Shown here in pieces: positions 7,500 to 17,411 of a stretch of 64,000 nt of DNA. Within the stretch, counting starts at the first letter, position 1. Every line of letters starts with the position of its first letter. Source of the stretch: Gammaproteobacteria bacterium (lineage in GTDB: Bacteria > Pseudomonadota > Gammaproteobacteria > Steroidobacterales > Steroidobacteraceae); the NCBI GenBank assembly GCA_025357915.1, contig JANYLH010000004.1, forward strand, positions 62,001-126,000. Reading direction: 5' to 3'. The translations under genes were made by a program, and so were the position numbers. The notes under the pieces were generated by a model, which was not told the origin of the DNA, ran no database searches, and worked only from the letters and a program-made list of their open reading frames with translations.

Positions 7500-9572
7500 T
7501 CAGCGCCCCAGCTCGGCCACCAGTGCCGCCAGCGTGCCGAGCGGCGCCGAACACTGGCTGCCGCGGCAGACATAAGCGACACCGCTGCTGGTCGCGCTTT
7601 TGCTGGCGATGGCGGGCGGCAGGTCTGCGGAATCGGTTGGCACAGCCAGCACCATGCGCCCCGGCGCGTACACGGCAGCCAGCTCGGCTCGCCAGGGTTC
7701 GATGATTCCCGCCGGGCCGCGCAGGATCACCAGCACCGGCGCGTGCAGGTATTCCGCCAGCGCCTCGAGCAGCGTGGCGTGCCCGCTCGGATATTCCTGG
7801 AGCACGGCCCAGGTGGCGCGCAAGGTGCGCTCGGCCGCCGCGAGATAGCGCGTCTCGCCGAGCAGGTAGCCGTACCTCTGCAGCACCACGGCGGCGACAC
7901 CGTTGCCCGCCGGCAGGGCCTCGTCACCGAAGGATTTCGGTCGGTAGACAAGCGTCTCGTGACCAGCGGAAGTGAAGTAAAAGCCGCCTGACGCCGGGTC
8001 GGCGAACTCGCCGAGCACGACCTCGAGCAGCTCGCAGCCGAAGCGCAGTTCGGCGGCGTCGAAGCGCACCATGGCCAGCTCGAGGATCGCGTCGGCCAGG
8101 AACACGTAGTCGTCGAGGTAGGCGTTGAGCCGCGCGTCACCGCCGGCGCTGGTGGCAAGGAGCCTCCCGCCCTGCCAATGGTGCCGGCGCAGGAAGGCGA
8201 GCGCGGCGGCGGCGGCGTCCGCGAGGTCGGGGCGATCCAGGAACCGCGCTGCCGTAGCCAGGCCGCGGATCGCCAGCGCATTCCAGCTGGTGAGTACCTT
8301 CTCGTCGCGCTCCGGGCGGGGGCGCAGGGCGCGCAGTTGCAGGAGTCTGGCGCGTGCGCTGGCCAGCAGTGCCGCCACGCGGGCCGCACCGCCTTCGTGG
8401 CTGGTGGCGAGCGCATCGAGGCTGGTGGCCACGATCAGGTGATGCGCATGGCCTTCGAAATTGGGTGGCAGATCGAGGCCGTGACGCGCAGCGAACACCG
8501 CGAATTCATCGCCGCTGAGTGCCTGCCGCACGGCGGCCGGCTCCCAGACGTAAAAACTCCCTTCGATGCCGGCGGCATCGGCGTCCAGGCTGGAATAGAA
8601 CCCACCTTCGGGCGCGCGCAGCTCGGTGAGCATCCAGTCGGCGGTACGATGCGCGACCTCGGCGAACAGCGGCTCGCCGGTGGCGGCGGCCGCCTCGGCG
8701 TAGGCGCCAAGCAGCAGGGCGTTGTCGTACAGCATCTTCTCGAAATGCGGAATGGCCCAGCGCCCATCGACGCTGTAGCGGTAGAAACCGCCGCCCAGCT
8801 GGTCGAACAGTCCGCCCTCCGCCATGCGCGTCAGTGTCAGCGTCGCCATGTAAAGGGCATGCAGGTCGGGGGACTGGTCGCTCGCGTTCGCCTGCCAGTG
8901 GCGCAGCGCGCGCAGCACCAGCGGCGCATGCGGGAATTTCGGCGCGGGTCCGAAGCCGCCCCATTCGCCATCGAAGCTGCGCTCGAGCTGCTCACGGCAG
9001 CTCTCGAGCGGGGCGGCACCGAGCGTCACTGCGCCGGCCGTGGGCGGCGGCTGCAGTTCGCCCAGGGCGTGGACCACCGCGCCGGAGTGCTCGCGCAGCT
9101 CGGCCTCGTGGTCGCGATAGTAATCGGCGACGTGTGTCAGGAGCTCACCGAAGGAGGGCATGCCGTGACGCGGGACCGGAGGGAAATAGGTGCCGCCGAA
9201 GAAGGGCCGCTGGTCGTCGTGCATCAGGAACATGGTCAGCGGCCAGCCGCCGCCGCGCCGCGCGAGCAACTGGTGCGCCAGCTGGTAGATGCGATCAAGG
9301 TCCGGGCGTTCCTCGCGGTCGACCTTGATGTTCACGAAGCGCGCGTTCATGAGCGCCGCGGTCGCCGGATCTTCGAAGGACTCGTGCGCCATGACGTGAC
9401 ACCAGTGGCAGGCCGTGTAGCCGATCGACAGCAGAATCGGGCGCCGCTCCCGGCGCGCCAGCGCCAGTGCCTCTTCGCCCCAGGGGAACCAGTCGACGGG
9501 ATTGCCAGCGTGCTGGCGCAGGTAAGGGCTGGTTTCCGCCGCCAGGCGGTTGCGGTGCTCGTTCTTATCCAT
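7500..9572 (-). CDS. YyaL/DUF255 thioredoxin-fold protein with (alpha/alpha)6 barrel
   Basis: A 690-residue member of the YyaL/SPATA20 family. Residues about 1-165 form a thioredoxin-like DUF255 domain with the hallmark C55-H-W-C58 followed by [10 protein letters not shown], and the conserved opening [14 protein letters not shown]. The rest (about 190-690) is the helical barrel resembling six-hairpin glycosidases, with [22 protein letters not shown] and [17 protein letters not shown]. The substrate is unknown for the family. Only 15 bases separate it from nthA on the same strand, so it probably heads the nitrile hydratase operon. A part in redox maturation of the alpha-subunit cysteines is possible but unsupported beyond position. 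Confidence 0.88.
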   Translation of the reverse strand: MDKNEHRNRLAAETSPYLRQHAGNPVDWFPWGEEALALARRERRPILLSIGYTACHWCHVMAHESFEDPATAALMNARFVNIKVDREERPDLDRIYQLAHQLLARRGGGWPLTMFLMHDDQRPFFGGTYFPPVPRHGMPSFGELLTHVADYYRDHEAELREHSGAVVHALGELQPPPTAGAVTLGAAPLESCREQLERSFDGEWGGFGPAPKFPHAPLVLRALRHWQANASDQSPDLHALYMATLTLTRMAEGGLFDQLGGGFYRYSVDGRWAIPHFEKMLYDNALLLGAYAEAAAATGEPLFAEVAHRTADWMLTELRAPEGGFYSSLDADAAGIEGSFYVWEPAAVRQALSGDEFAVFAARHGLDLPPNFEGHAHHLIVATSLDALATSHEGGAARVAALLASARARLLQLRALRPRPERDEKVLTSWNALAIRGLATAARFLDRPDLADAAAAALAFLRRHHWQGGRLLATSAGGDARLNAYLDDYVFLADAILELAMVRFDAAELRFGCELLEVVLGEFADPASGGFYFTSAGHETLVYRPKSFGDEALPAGNGVAAVVLQRYGYLLGETRYLAAAERTLRATWAVLQEYPSGHATLLEALAEYLHAPVLVILRGPAGIIEPWRAELAAVYAPGRMVLAVPTDSADLPPAIASKSATSSGVAYVCRGSQCSAPLGTLAALVAELGR

Positions 9573-9640
9573 TGCCCATGGGTGAGTGCGGCGCGATTGA
9601 GTAGAATGCGCGCCACTATACGCGAGACCCCCCGCAAGCC

Positions 9641-10891
9641 ATGATTGACGACGACCTCCCAGAAGTTGCCGACGCCGATCTGCCGTCGACGGGCGCCGGC
9701 GCCGTGCTGCCCATCCTGCGGCTGAAGCGGGGCGAAGACCGGCGGCTGCGCGCCGGGCACCTGTGGGTGTTTTCCAACGAGGTGGATATCGGCGCGACGC
9801 CGCTCACCGGGTTTGCCCCGGGCGCCCACGCGCGGGTGCACGACTACCGCGATCAGTTCCTGGGTTACGCCTACGTGAACCCGCACGCGCTGATCTGCGC
9901 GCGCATCCTCAGCCGCAGCCCGGTGCATCCGGCCGATCGCTCGCTCCTGGTGCATCGGCTGAAGGTGGCGCTGGCGCTGCGCGAGCGCCACTACGCCGTG
10001 CCGTACTACCGGCTGGTATTCGGCGAGGGCGACGGCCTGCCCGGGCTGGTGCTCGACCGCTATGGCGAGGTGATCGTCGGCCAGATCGCCACGGCCGGCA
10101 TGGAAGCGATGCGCGGTGAAATAGAGTCCGCGGTGGAAAAGGTGCTCGCTCCGCAGGCGCTGGTCTGGAAAAACGACGGCGGCGCGCGCGATCTCGAGCA
10201 GCTTCCCAAGCAGATCATTGCTGGCCTCGGCAAGATGCCCGAGACGCTGCAGGTGGTCGAAGGCGTGTTGCAGTTCCACGTGCCGATGGCCGGCGCGCAG
10301 AAGACCGGTTGGTTCTACGACCAGGGCGCGAATCGCGAACAGTTCCGCCGGCTGCTGTGGCCCGGCGTGCGCGTGCTCGACATCTGCAGCTATGGCGGCG
10401 CCTGGGCGATTACGGCGATGCGCTGCGGGGCCCGCGAGGCGCTGTGCGTCGATTCCTCGGAGGCCGCGCTGGCGGTGGCCGAAAGCAATGCGGTGGCCAA
10501 CGGCGTTGCCGTGAAGACGCGCCGTGGCGACGCCTTCGACGTGCTCGACCAGTTGCAGCGCGAGGGAGAGCGGTTCGACGTCGTGGTGCTCGACCCGCCT
10601 GCGTTCATCAAGCGCCGCAAGGACCAACCGCGTGGCGAGGCCGCGTACCGCAAGCTCAACCAGCTGGCGATGCGGCTGCTCGAGCGCGATGCGCTGCTGG
10701 TGAGCTGTTCCTGCTCGTTCCACCTGGGAGCCGACGACCTCGCGGGGCTCATCCAGGCCGCGGCGCGCCATAACAGCCGCTTCGTGCAGATCCTGGCCGC
10801 CGGCGGCCAGTCGCCGGACCACCCCGTACACCCCGCCATACCCGAAACCCGGTACCTGAAGGCATTTTTCTGTCGGGTTACCCGCGCCTAG
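9641..10891 (+). CDS. rlmI: 23S rRNA (cytosine-5) methyltransferase RlmI-like
   Basis: S-adenosylmethionine-dependent methyltransferase of the RlmI/RlmK group, expected to modify C1962 of 23S rRNA. The 416-residue product has an N-terminal PUA-like domain ([14 protein letters not shown], residues about 32-45), a linker, and a Rossmann domain with motif [13 protein letters not shown] (near residue 247). It also has the catalytic-type motif [14 protein letters not shown] and SCSCSFHL. The ATG at 9641 lies 68 bases from the divergent yyaL start. A TAGAAT at 9602-9607 could be a -10 box, without a good -35. Confidence 0.88.
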   Translation: MIDDDLPEVADADLPSTGAGAVLPILRLKRGEDRRLRAGHLWVFSNEVDIGATPLTGFAPGAHARVHDYRDQFLGYAYVNPHALICARILSRSPVHPADRSLLVHRLKVALALRERHYAVPYYRLVFGEGDGLPGLVLDRYGEVIVGQIATAGMEAMRGEIESAVEKVLAPQALVWKNDGGARDLEQLPKQIIAGLGKMPETLQVVEGVLQFHVPMAGAQKTGWFYDQGANREQFRRLLWPGVRVLDICSYGGAWAITAMRCGAREALCVDSSEAALAVAESNAVANGVAVKTRRGDAFDVLDQLQREGERFDVVVLDPPAFIKRRKDQPRGEAAYRKLNQLAMRLLERDALLVSCSCSFHLGADDLAGLIQAAARHNSRFVQILAAGGQSPDHPVHPAIPETRYLKAFFCRVTRA

Positions 10892-10930
10892 GCCTGCCGT
10901 CGGCCGCTTGAGGTTAGAATTGCCCACCCG

Positions 10931-11749
10931 ATGCTGACCTACCCGCACATCAATCCGATCGCGCTCGAGGTCGGGCCGCTCCGCATTCACTGGTACGGCA
11001 TCATGTACCTGGTGGCCTTTGCCGCCGCATGGTACCTGGCGCGCCGGCGTGCGGCCGAGCCCCGCTCGACCTGGAGCGAGCGCGACGTCGATGATTTCAT
11101 CTTCTACGCCATGCTCGGCACCATCGTCGGCGGTCGCGTCGGCTACGTGCTGTTCTATGGCGAGGCCATGTGGCGCGCCGATTTGTGGTACCCATTTAAA
11201 CTGTGGGAAGGAGGCATGTCCTTCCATGGCGGGTTCCTCGGCGTCCTGACGGCGGTGGCCGTGTTCGCCCGCCAGCGCGGTCGGCGCATCTGGGACGTGG
11301 CCGATTTCGCTGCGCCGCTGCCCGGCATCGGCATCCTGGCGGTGCGCGTCGGCAATTTCATCAACAGCGAGTTGTGGGGACGGCCCACCGAGGGCTGGTG
11401 GGGCATGCGCGTGAGCGAGATGCCGGGAGGGCCGCTGATCGCGCGCCACCCCTCGCAGCTGTACGAGGCGGGCCTGGAAGGGCTGCTGCTGTTCTTGATC
11501 CTGTGGGTGTACACGCGGCAGCCGCGGCCGCGCTACCTGCCCTCTGCCCTGTTCCTGCTGGGTTACTCGCTGGCCCGCATCACGGTGGAATTCGTGCGCG
11601 TGCCCGACGTGCAGCTCGGTTATCTGGCCGCAGGCTGGCTCACCATGGGCCAGTTGCTGTCGTTCCCCATGCTGGTCGCGGGCCTGACGCTGCTGCTGCT
11701 CGCACGGCGGTGGCAGGAGCCGTCGGGTAATTTCAAGGCCGCGGCATGA
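10931..11749 (+). CDS. lgt: prolipoprotein diacylglyceryl transferase
   Basis: Inner-membrane enzyme that moves diacylglycerol from phosphatidylglycerol to the lipobox cysteine of prolipoproteins. The 272-residue protein has about seven hydrophobic segments. The family signatures are present: [12 protein letters not shown] near the start, SFHGGFLGV (with the conserved His-Gly-Gly near residue 99) and [14 protein letters not shown]. It provides the lipid anchor needed by LolB, RlpA and the small lipoprotein in this window. It overlaps thyA as ATGA at 11746-11749, so translation is coupled. Confidence 0.96.
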   Translation: MLTYPHINPIALEVGPLRIHWYGIMYLVAFAAAWYLARRRAAEPRSTWSERDVDDFIFYAMLGTIVGGRVGYVLFYGEAMWRADLWYPFKLWEGGMSFHGGFLGVLTAVAVFARQRGRRIWDVADFAAPLPGIGILAVRVGNFINSELWGRPTEGWWGMRVSEMPGGPLIARHPSQLYEAGLEGLLLFLILWVYTRQPRPRYLPSALFLLGYSLARITVEFVRVPDVQLGYLAAGWLTMGQLLSFPMLVAGLTLLLLARRWQEPSGNFKAAA

Positions 11750-12537
11750 AGGCCTACCTCGATCTGCTCCGCCAGGTGCGCACCAGCGGTGCCCCCAAGG
11801 GCGATCGCACCGGCACCGGCACGCGGGCGCTGTTCGGTCACCAGATGCGCTTTGACCTGGGCGCGGGCTTCCCGCTGGTGACGACCAAGAAGATCCACCT
11901 GCCAGCGGTGATCCACGAACTGCTGTGGTTCCTGCGCGGCGAGACCAATACGCGCTACCTGCGCGAGCACGGCGTGACGATCTGGGACGAGTGGGCGGAC
12001 GCCCAGGGCGAGCTGGGCCCAGTCTACGGGCACCAGTGGCGCAGCTGGGGCGCGGCCGATGGCCGCTCGTTCGACCAGATCAGCGAGGCGCTGCGCCTGC
12101 TGCGCAGCAACCCCGATTCGCGCCGCATCATCGTCAGCGCCTGGAACGTCGGCGAGCTGGAGCAGATGGCGCTGCAACCCTGCCATGCGCTGTTCCAGTT
12201 GTTCGTCGCCGAGGGCCGTCTGTCCTGCCAGCTGTACCAGCGCAGCGCCGACGTGTTCCTGGGCGTGCCCTTCAACATTGCATCCTATGCGCTGCTGACG
12301 CATATGTTCGCGCAGCAGTGCGAGCTGCAACCGGGCGAGTTCATCTGGACCGGCGGTGATTGCCACCTGTACGTCAACCACTTCGAGCAGGCTGACCTGC
12401 AGCTGGCGCGCACCCCGTTCCCGCCGCCGCGCCTGGCGCTGCGGCGCGCGCCCAGCCTGTTCGACTACCAATATGAGGATTTCGAGTTCGTGAACTACCA
12501 ATGCCATCCATCGATCAAGGCGCCGATCGCGGTATGA
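11746..12537 (+). CDS. thyA: thymidylate synthase
   Basis: Converts dUMP and methylene-tetrahydrofolate to dTMP and dihydrofolate. The 263-residue protein aligns in length with the E. coli enzyme. The active-site cysteine is C146 in [13 protein letters not shown]. Other family parts are [28 protein letters not shown] and the C-terminal [10 protein letters not shown]. Its dihydrofolate product is recycled by FolA, encoded 2.4 kb downstream on the same strand. The stop overlaps the next gene's ATG (ATGA at 12534-12537). Confidence 0.97.
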   Translation: MKAYLDLLRQVRTSGAPKGDRTGTGTRALFGHQMRFDLGAGFPLVTTKKIHLPAVIHELLWFLRGETNTRYLREHGVTIWDEWADAQGELGPVYGHQWRSWGAADGRSFDQISEALRLLRSNPDSRRIIVSAWNVGELEQMALQPCHALFQLFVAEGRLSCQLYQRSADVFLGVPFNIASYALLTHMFAQQCELQPGEFIWTGGDCHLYVNHFEQADLQLARTPFPPPRLALRRAPSLFDYQYEDFEFVNYQCHPSIKAPIAV

Positions 12538-13058
12538 ATACGATCCGCAAACCGATGTTCCGCGTGCGGCGCTCGCGCGTGCACGGCCTGGGAGTCTTTG
12601 CAACGCGGCGTATCCGCAAGGGCACCCGCATCGTCGAGTACCTGGGCGAGCGCATCTCGCACCGCGAGGCCGATCGCCGCTATGCGACCAAGGCGGCGAA
12701 CGACAACCATACCTTCCTGTACATCGTCGATCGTGGCGTGGTCATCGATGCGGGAGTCGACGGCAACGACGCGCGCTTCATCAATCACGGGTGCGACCCG
12801 AACTGCGAGTCGGTCACGGAGAATCGTCGCATCTACATCGAGGCGATCGGCACCATCCAGCCCGGTGACGAGCTGAAATACGATTATTCGATCGGCCGTG
12901 ACAGGGATGATCCGCCCAACATCGACGAGATCTTCGCCTGCCGCTGCGGGGTGGCGAGCTGCCGCGGCACCATGCTGTGGCCGGCCAAGCGCCCCAAGCC
13001 GCGGCTGCGCAAGGGACGGAAGGTGCGAACGCCGGCCCGCAAGACTGCACGCAAGTAA
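12534..13058 (+). CDS. SET-domain protein, putative lysine methyltransferase
   Basis: A 174-residue protein that is essentially one SET domain. It has [24 protein letters not shown] near the start, [12 protein letters not shown] in the middle (the RFINHSCxPNC motif with Ser replaced by Gly), DELKYDYS with the expected catalytic-region tyrosines, and a post-SET cysteine cluster CRCGVASC that normally binds zinc. The tail is very basic ([23 protein letters not shown]), suggesting nucleic acid or ribosome contact. The ATG at 12534 is inside the thyA stop, so expression is coupled. Bacterial SET proteins exist but their substrates are mostly unknown; the target here is unknown. Confidence 0.88.
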   Translation: MNTIRKPMFRVRRSRVHGLGVFATRRIRKGTRIVEYLGERISHREADRRYATKAANDNHTFLYIVDRGVVIDAGVDGNDARFINHGCDPNCESVTENRRIYIEAIGTIQPGDELKYDYSIGRDRDDPPNIDEIFACRCGVASCRGTMLWPAKRPKPRLRKGRKVRTPARKTARK

Positions 13059-13069
13059 ACCAGTCGCCG

Positions 13070-14932
13070 ATGAGCCGCAAGCGATTGTCACCCCGAGCCA
13101 CCTTCGCGGCCATCGGCGTGGTCTTTGGCGACATCGGCACCAGCCCCCTGTATGCGCTCCAGCAGTCGCTGGCGGCGACCGGGAGCGATTCACAGTCGCC
13201 GGCGGTGGTGCTTGGCGTGTTGTCGCTGATGTTCTGGAGCCTGCTGGTCGTGGTCACGATCAAGTACGTCGTGCTGATCATGCGCGCCGACAACGACGGC
13301 GAGGGCGGCATCCTCTCGCTGTTCGCATTGGTGCAGCGCCGGCTCGAGGAAGCGCCGCGCTGGGGGCGGGCGGTCATCGCGCTGGCGGTCATGGGCGCCG
13401 CCCTGTTCTACTGCGACGCGCTTATTACGCCGGCTATCTCGGTACTCGGCGCGGTCGAAGGACTCGAACTGCTCAGCCCGAACATGGCGCATGTCGTCGT
13501 GCCCGTGACCCTGGTAATCATCGCGCTGTTGTTCGCAATCCAGCACCGCGGCACCGAACGGGTGGGGCGACTGTTCGCGCCAGTCATGTTGTTGTGGTTC
13601 GGCGTGCTGGCCTATACCGGATTGGTGTCGATACTGCGCAATCCGCAGGTGTTGGTCGCGATCAACCCTTATTACGGCTTGGCATTGCTCGCCAGACACC
13701 AGGCCGTCGCGCTCGCCATCCTCGGCGGCGTATTTCTGACGGTGACCGGCGGCGAGGCGCTCTACGCTGACATGGGCTCCTTTGGCAAGGGGCCGGTGCG
13801 GCTGGCCTGGTTCGGCCTGGTCTGGCCGTCATTGCTGCTCAGCTACTTCGGGCAGGGCGCGCTGGTGCTGACCGATGCCGCCGCGGCCCACAAACCGTTG
13901 TTCGCGCTGGTGCCGCAAGCGGTGTTGCCGTGGATGGTGCTGCTGGCAACCGCCGCCGCCATCATCGCCTCGCAGGCGACCATTACCGGCGCTTTCTCCG
14001 TGACGCGCCAGGCCGTGCAGCTCGATCTGCTGCCGCGCCTGCGGATACTGCAGACCTCAGCGCATGAGCATGCCCAGGTATTCGTGCCGGTGGTCAATGC
14101 CATGGTATTCATCGCGGTGTGCGTCTTTGTCATCGGCTTTGGCTCCTCGGACGCGCTGGGCGGCACCTATGGCGCGGCGGTTGCCTGCACCATGAGCATC
14201 GACACCATCTTGATCATGGTGCTGGCTGCCTCGCGTTGGGGCTGGTCGATGTTCAGGGTGATTCTCAGTTGCGGCGCGCTGCTGGTATTCGACCTGATGT
14301 ACAGCGTGGCCAACCTGGCAAAATTTGCGCAAGGTGCCTGGCTGCCGCTGTTGCTGGCGACGCTGCTGTTCGGTGTATTCATGACCTGGCGCTCCGGGCG
14401 CCGGCTGATGCACGCCGCCTTGCGTGAACTGGCCGTGCCGCTCAAGGAATTGCCGCGGTTGTTTGCGGCCGCAACGCGCGTGCCCGGCACGGCCATCTTC
14501 CTGGCGAGCGAGCCGCGTTTCGTGCCGACGGCGCTATTGCGCAGCATCGAGCACTATCATGTGGTGCACGAACGCGTGGTGTTTCTCAACATGGAGTTCG
14601 TCCGCACGCCGCGCCAGGATCCGAACGACCGGGTGCGCATTGAGACGCTGCAGGACAACGTGTTTCTGGTCACCGCGCGCTTCGGGTTCATGGAGACGCC
14701 GGATGTCAGCGCGGCGCTCAAGCAATGCCGGGTGCGCGGTTTGAAGCTCTTCGGCCAGGACTGTTCGTTCTTCCTCGGCTGGCATCTGGTCCGGCCACGG
14801 CCGCGCGGCGGCTACGAGGGCGCGCGCCGTCGGCTGTTCGCGTGGATGCAGCGGCGTAGCACCCAGGCCGTGGAATTTTTCCGCATGCCTGACAAGCGCG
14901 TCATCATCCTGGCGACCCAGGTCGAGCTTTGA
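13070..14932 (+). CDS. kup: KUP-family potassium uptake protein, copy 1
   Basis: Low-affinity K+ transporter, probably a K+/H+ symporter, of the inner membrane. The 620-residue product has the family opening FGDIGTSPLYAL, then ADNDGEGGILSLFAL and VLGAVEGLELLSP, about 12 membrane segments, and a soluble C-terminal domain. The ATG at 13070 gives the same start and length as copy 2; the longer open frame upstream overlaps the SET gene. It is about four-fifths identical by eye to the copy at 15443, with folA between them. Its stop overlaps the folA start as TTGA. Confidence 0.94.
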   Translation: MSRKRLSPRATFAAIGVVFGDIGTSPLYALQQSLAATGSDSQSPAVVLGVLSLMFWSLLVVVTIKYVVLIMRADNDGEGGILSLFALVQRRLEEAPRWGRAVIALAVMGAALFYCDALITPAISVLGAVEGLELLSPNMAHVVVPVTLVIIALLFAIQHRGTERVGRLFAPVMLLWFGVLAYTGLVSILRNPQVLVAINPYYGLALLARHQAVALAILGGVFLTVTGGEALYADMGSFGKGPVRLAWFGLVWPSLLLSYFGQGALVLTDAAAAHKPLFALVPQAVLPWMVLLATAAAIIASQATITGAFSVTRQAVQLDLLPRLRILQTSAHEHAQVFVPVVNAMVFIAVCVFVIGFGSSDALGGTYGAAVACTMSIDTILIMVLAASRWGWSMFRVILSCGALLVFDLMYSVANLAKFAQGAWLPLLLATLLFGVFMTWRSGRRLMHAALRELAVPLKELPRLFAAATRVPGTAIFLASEPRFVPTALLRSIEHYHVVHERVVFLNMEFVRTPRQDPNDRVRIETLQDNVFLVTARFGFMETPDVSAALKQCRVRGLKLFGQDCSFFLGWHLVRPRPRGGYEGARRRLFAWMQRRSTQAVEFFRMPDKRVIILATQVEL

Positions 14933-15453
14933 AGATAACGCTCATAGCTGCGCTGGCCGACAATGGCGTCATCGGCCGCGGCGGTGCGCTGCCATGGCAT
15001 CTGCCTGATGACCTGCGGCGCTTCAAGGCCCTGACGATGGGTCGGCCGATCCTGATGGGCCGGCGCACCTTCGAGTCGATCGGCCGGCCGCTTCCTGGTC
15101 GGCGCAACCTGGTGCTGACCCGCGGTCGGCTCGCAGCGACAGCCGCGGTCGAAACGGTAGCCGACATGACGGCGGCGATCGAGTTGTTCGACGCGGCTGC
15201 CGAACTTTGCGTGATTGGCGGCGCTGCGGTTTACCAGCAGGCTCTGCCGCTGGCCACACACCTGGAGCTGACACGTGTGCATGCGACAATTGATGGCGAC
15301 GTGTATTTTCCCACCTTCGACGCGGACCAATGGCGGGAGCGCTCGCGCATTGAGCGGCCCGCTGATGATCGAAATTCCTGGCCGATGACGTATCTGACGC
15401 TCGAGCGCATCACCCCGGTGACAGCAGGAGCCGCACACACACATGAATCGTAA
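14929..15453 (+). CDS. folA: dihydrofolate reductase
   Basis: Reduces dihydrofolate to tetrahydrofolate with NADPH, completing the thymidylate cycle with ThyA. The 174-residue product has ITLIAALADNGVIGRGGALPW, the catalytic acidic residue in LPDDLRRFK, the NADPH-binding GRRTFESIGRPLPGR, and VIGGAAVYQQAL. The start is TTG at 14929, overlapping the kup stop (TTGA). No ATG or GTG would keep the conserved N-terminal strand, so TTG is preferred. Its 3' end overlaps the second kup gene by 11 bases. Confidence 0.95.
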   Translation: MKITLIAALADNGVIGRGGALPWHLPDDLRRFKALTMGRPILMGRRTFESIGRPLPGRRNLVLTRGRLAATAAVETVADMTAAIELFDAAAELCVIGGAAVYQQALPLATHLELTRVHATIDGDVYFPTFDADQWRERSRIERPADDRNSWPMTYLTLERITPVTAGAAHTHES

Positions 15454-17305
15454 ACGTCTGTCCGCCGGCGCCACGCTTGGCGCCATCGGCATTGTCTATG
15501 GCGATATCGGCACCAGCCCGCTGTATGCGCTCGAACAATCAATGACGGCGACCGGTGCGGATTCGCACTCGCCGACAGCGCTGCTCGGCATTTTGTCGCT
15601 GATGTTCTGGAGCCTGCTGACCATCGTCACGCTCAAGTACGTGATGCTGTTCATGCGTGCCGACAATGAAGGCGAGGGCGGCATCCTCTCGCTGTTCGCG
15701 CTGGTGCAGAGACGCCTCGAGGATACGCCGCGCTGGGGTCGGGCGATCATTGCACTCGCGGTCATGGGAGCCGCGCTGTTCTACTGTGATGCACTCATAA
15801 CCCCGGCGATTTCCGTGCTGGGAGCGGTCGAAGGCCTCGAGCTGCTCAGCCCCGGCCTGACACATGCCGTGGTGCCGGTGACGCTGCTGATCATTGCGGT
15901 GCTGTTTGCGATCCAGAGCCGGGGCACGGAGCGCGTCGGCCGCTTGTTCGGGCCCGTCATGGTCTTGTGGTTTGCGGTACTGGCGTACACCGGCGCCGAG
16001 TCGATCATCCGTAACCCACAGGTGCTGGCCGCGCTCAATCCCGCGTACGGCATCGAATTGTTGCGCTCCCACCAGGCCGTGTCGCTCGCTATCCTCGGTG
16101 GTGTCTTCCTGACCGTCACCGGCGGCGAGGCGCTGTATGCCGACATGGGTTCCTTCGGCAAGGGGCCGGTGCGGATGGCGTGGTTTTTCGTTGTGTGGCC
16201 GGCGCTCCTGCTCAGTTACTTCGGGCAGGGAGCGCTGGTGCTCGGCAATGCAGCCGCAGCCCACAAGCCGCTGTTCGCGCTGGTGCCGGCCGCGGCGCTC
16301 CCATCGATGGTGGTGCTGGCGACGCTCGCGGCGATCATCGCCTCGCAGGCGACCATAACCGGGGCGTTCTCGGTGACGCGCCAGGCCGTGCAGCTTGATC
16401 TCCTGCCGCGCCTGCGGATCCTGCAAACCTCGGCACATGAACACGGACATGTCTTCGTGCCCATCGTCAACGTCCTGGTGTTCATTGCGGTGTGTATTTT
16501 CGTAATCGGATTTGGCTCCTCCGATGCGCTCGGCGGCGCCTATGGCGCAGCGGTCTCCGGCACCATGGGCGTCACGACCATCCTGGGAATCGTGCTGGCT
16601 TCCTCGCGCTGGAGCTGGTCCAAGTGGAAAGTGCTGCTGGTGTTCGGCCCGCTCCTGGTCATAGATCTGATGTATAGCGTGGCGAATCTGGCCAAATTCG
16701 TCCAGGGTGCCTGGGTGCCGTTGCTGTTTGCGACGCTTCTCTATGGCGTATTCATGACCTGGCGCTCCGGACGCCGGCTGTTGCGGGCGGCACTGCGCGA
16801 GGTCGCGGTACCGCTCAAGGACCTGCCGCAGCTGCTGGCTGCCGCGACCCGCGTGCCCGGTACGGCAGTGTTCCTGGTAAGCGAGCCCAATTACGTGCCG
16901 ACGGCATTCCTGCGCAACCTCGAACATAACCACGTGGCCCACCAGCGCATAGTCTTCTTGAACATGGAATTCGTGCGCACGCCGCGCCGGGATCCGGAAG
17001 ATCGCGTACGGATCGATACGCTGCAGGAAGGCGTGTTCAGGGTCACAGCGCGCTTCGGGTTCATGGAGACGCCCGACGTCAGCCTGGCGCTGCAGCAATG
17101 CCGCGTGCGCGGGCTGGGGCTGTTTGGCGTGGATTGCTCGTTCTTCCTGGGCTGGCATCTGGTGCGCCCGCGTCCGCGTGGCGGCTATGAAGGCCTGCGC
17201 CGCCGCTTGTTCGCGTGGATGCAGCGGCGCAGCACCCAGGCGGTTGACTTTTTTCGCATGCCCGACCGGCGCGTCATAGTGCTGGCGACCCAGGTTGAGC
17301 TCTGA
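15443..17305 (+). CDS. kup: KUP-family potassium uptake protein, copy 2
   Basis: Second K+ transporter, 620 residues like copy 1 and collinear with it throughout. It has YGDIGTSPLYAL, ADNEGEGGILSLFAL, TVTGGEALYADMGSFGKGP and the same cytoplasmic C-terminal domain ending ILATQVEL/VLATQVEL. Differences are scattered conservative substitutions rather than blocks, consistent with an old tandem duplication spanning the kup-folA junction. The ATG at 15443 sits inside the 3' end of folA, so translation is coupled. Whether the copies differ in affinity or expression cannot be told from sequence. Confidence 0.94.
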   Translation: MNRKRLSAGATLGAIGIVYGDIGTSPLYALEQSMTATGADSHSPTALLGILSLMFWSLLTIVTLKYVMLFMRADNEGEGGILSLFALVQRRLEDTPRWGRAIIALAVMGAALFYCDALITPAISVLGAVEGLELLSPGLTHAVVPVTLLIIAVLFAIQSRGTERVGRLFGPVMVLWFAVLAYTGAESIIRNPQVLAALNPAYGIELLRSHQAVSLAILGGVFLTVTGGEALYADMGSFGKGPVRMAWFFVVWPALLLSYFGQGALVLGNAAAAHKPLFALVPAAALPSMVVLATLAAIIASQATITGAFSVTRQAVQLDLLPRLRILQTSAHEHGHVFVPIVNVLVFIAVCIFVIGFGSSDALGGAYGAAVSGTMGVTTILGIVLASSRWSWSKWKVLLVFGPLLVIDLMYSVANLAKFVQGAWVPLLFATLLYGVFMTWRSGRRLLRAALREVAVPLKDLPQLLAAATRVPGTAVFLVSEPNYVPTAFLRNLEHNHVAHQRIVFLNMEFVRTPRRDPEDRVRIDTLQEGVFRVTARFGFMETPDVSLALQQCRVRGLGLFGVDCSFFLGWHLVRPRPRGGYEGLRRRLFAWMQRRSTQAVDFFRMPDRRVIVLATQVEL

Positions 17306-17411
17306 AGGCAAACACGCGGGCGGCGGCACCGCAATCGACACCACGCGGGGCCAGGAATTTTGCGTCGCCAGCCGCTTTCCGCGGCGGCGGTGATGTCGGT
17401 CAGCGGTGCGG
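17306..17411. other. convergent intergenic gap, kup/kmo
   Basis: A 106-base gap between convergent genes. It holds a GC-rich imperfect stem around 17380-17394 (GCCGCTTTCCGCGGC) but no T-tract, so no intrinsic terminator can be called. Confidence 0.3.

Noticed and set aside
9347-11449. 700-residue minus-strand open frame
   Set aside because: Antisense to rlmI and lgt and overlapping the start of yyaL; the two plus-strand genes are unambiguous.
13070-17305. kup duplication as an insertion-sequence-borne unit
   Set aside because: No transposase, terminal inverted repeats or target duplications are visible at the edges; the copies have diverged throughout.
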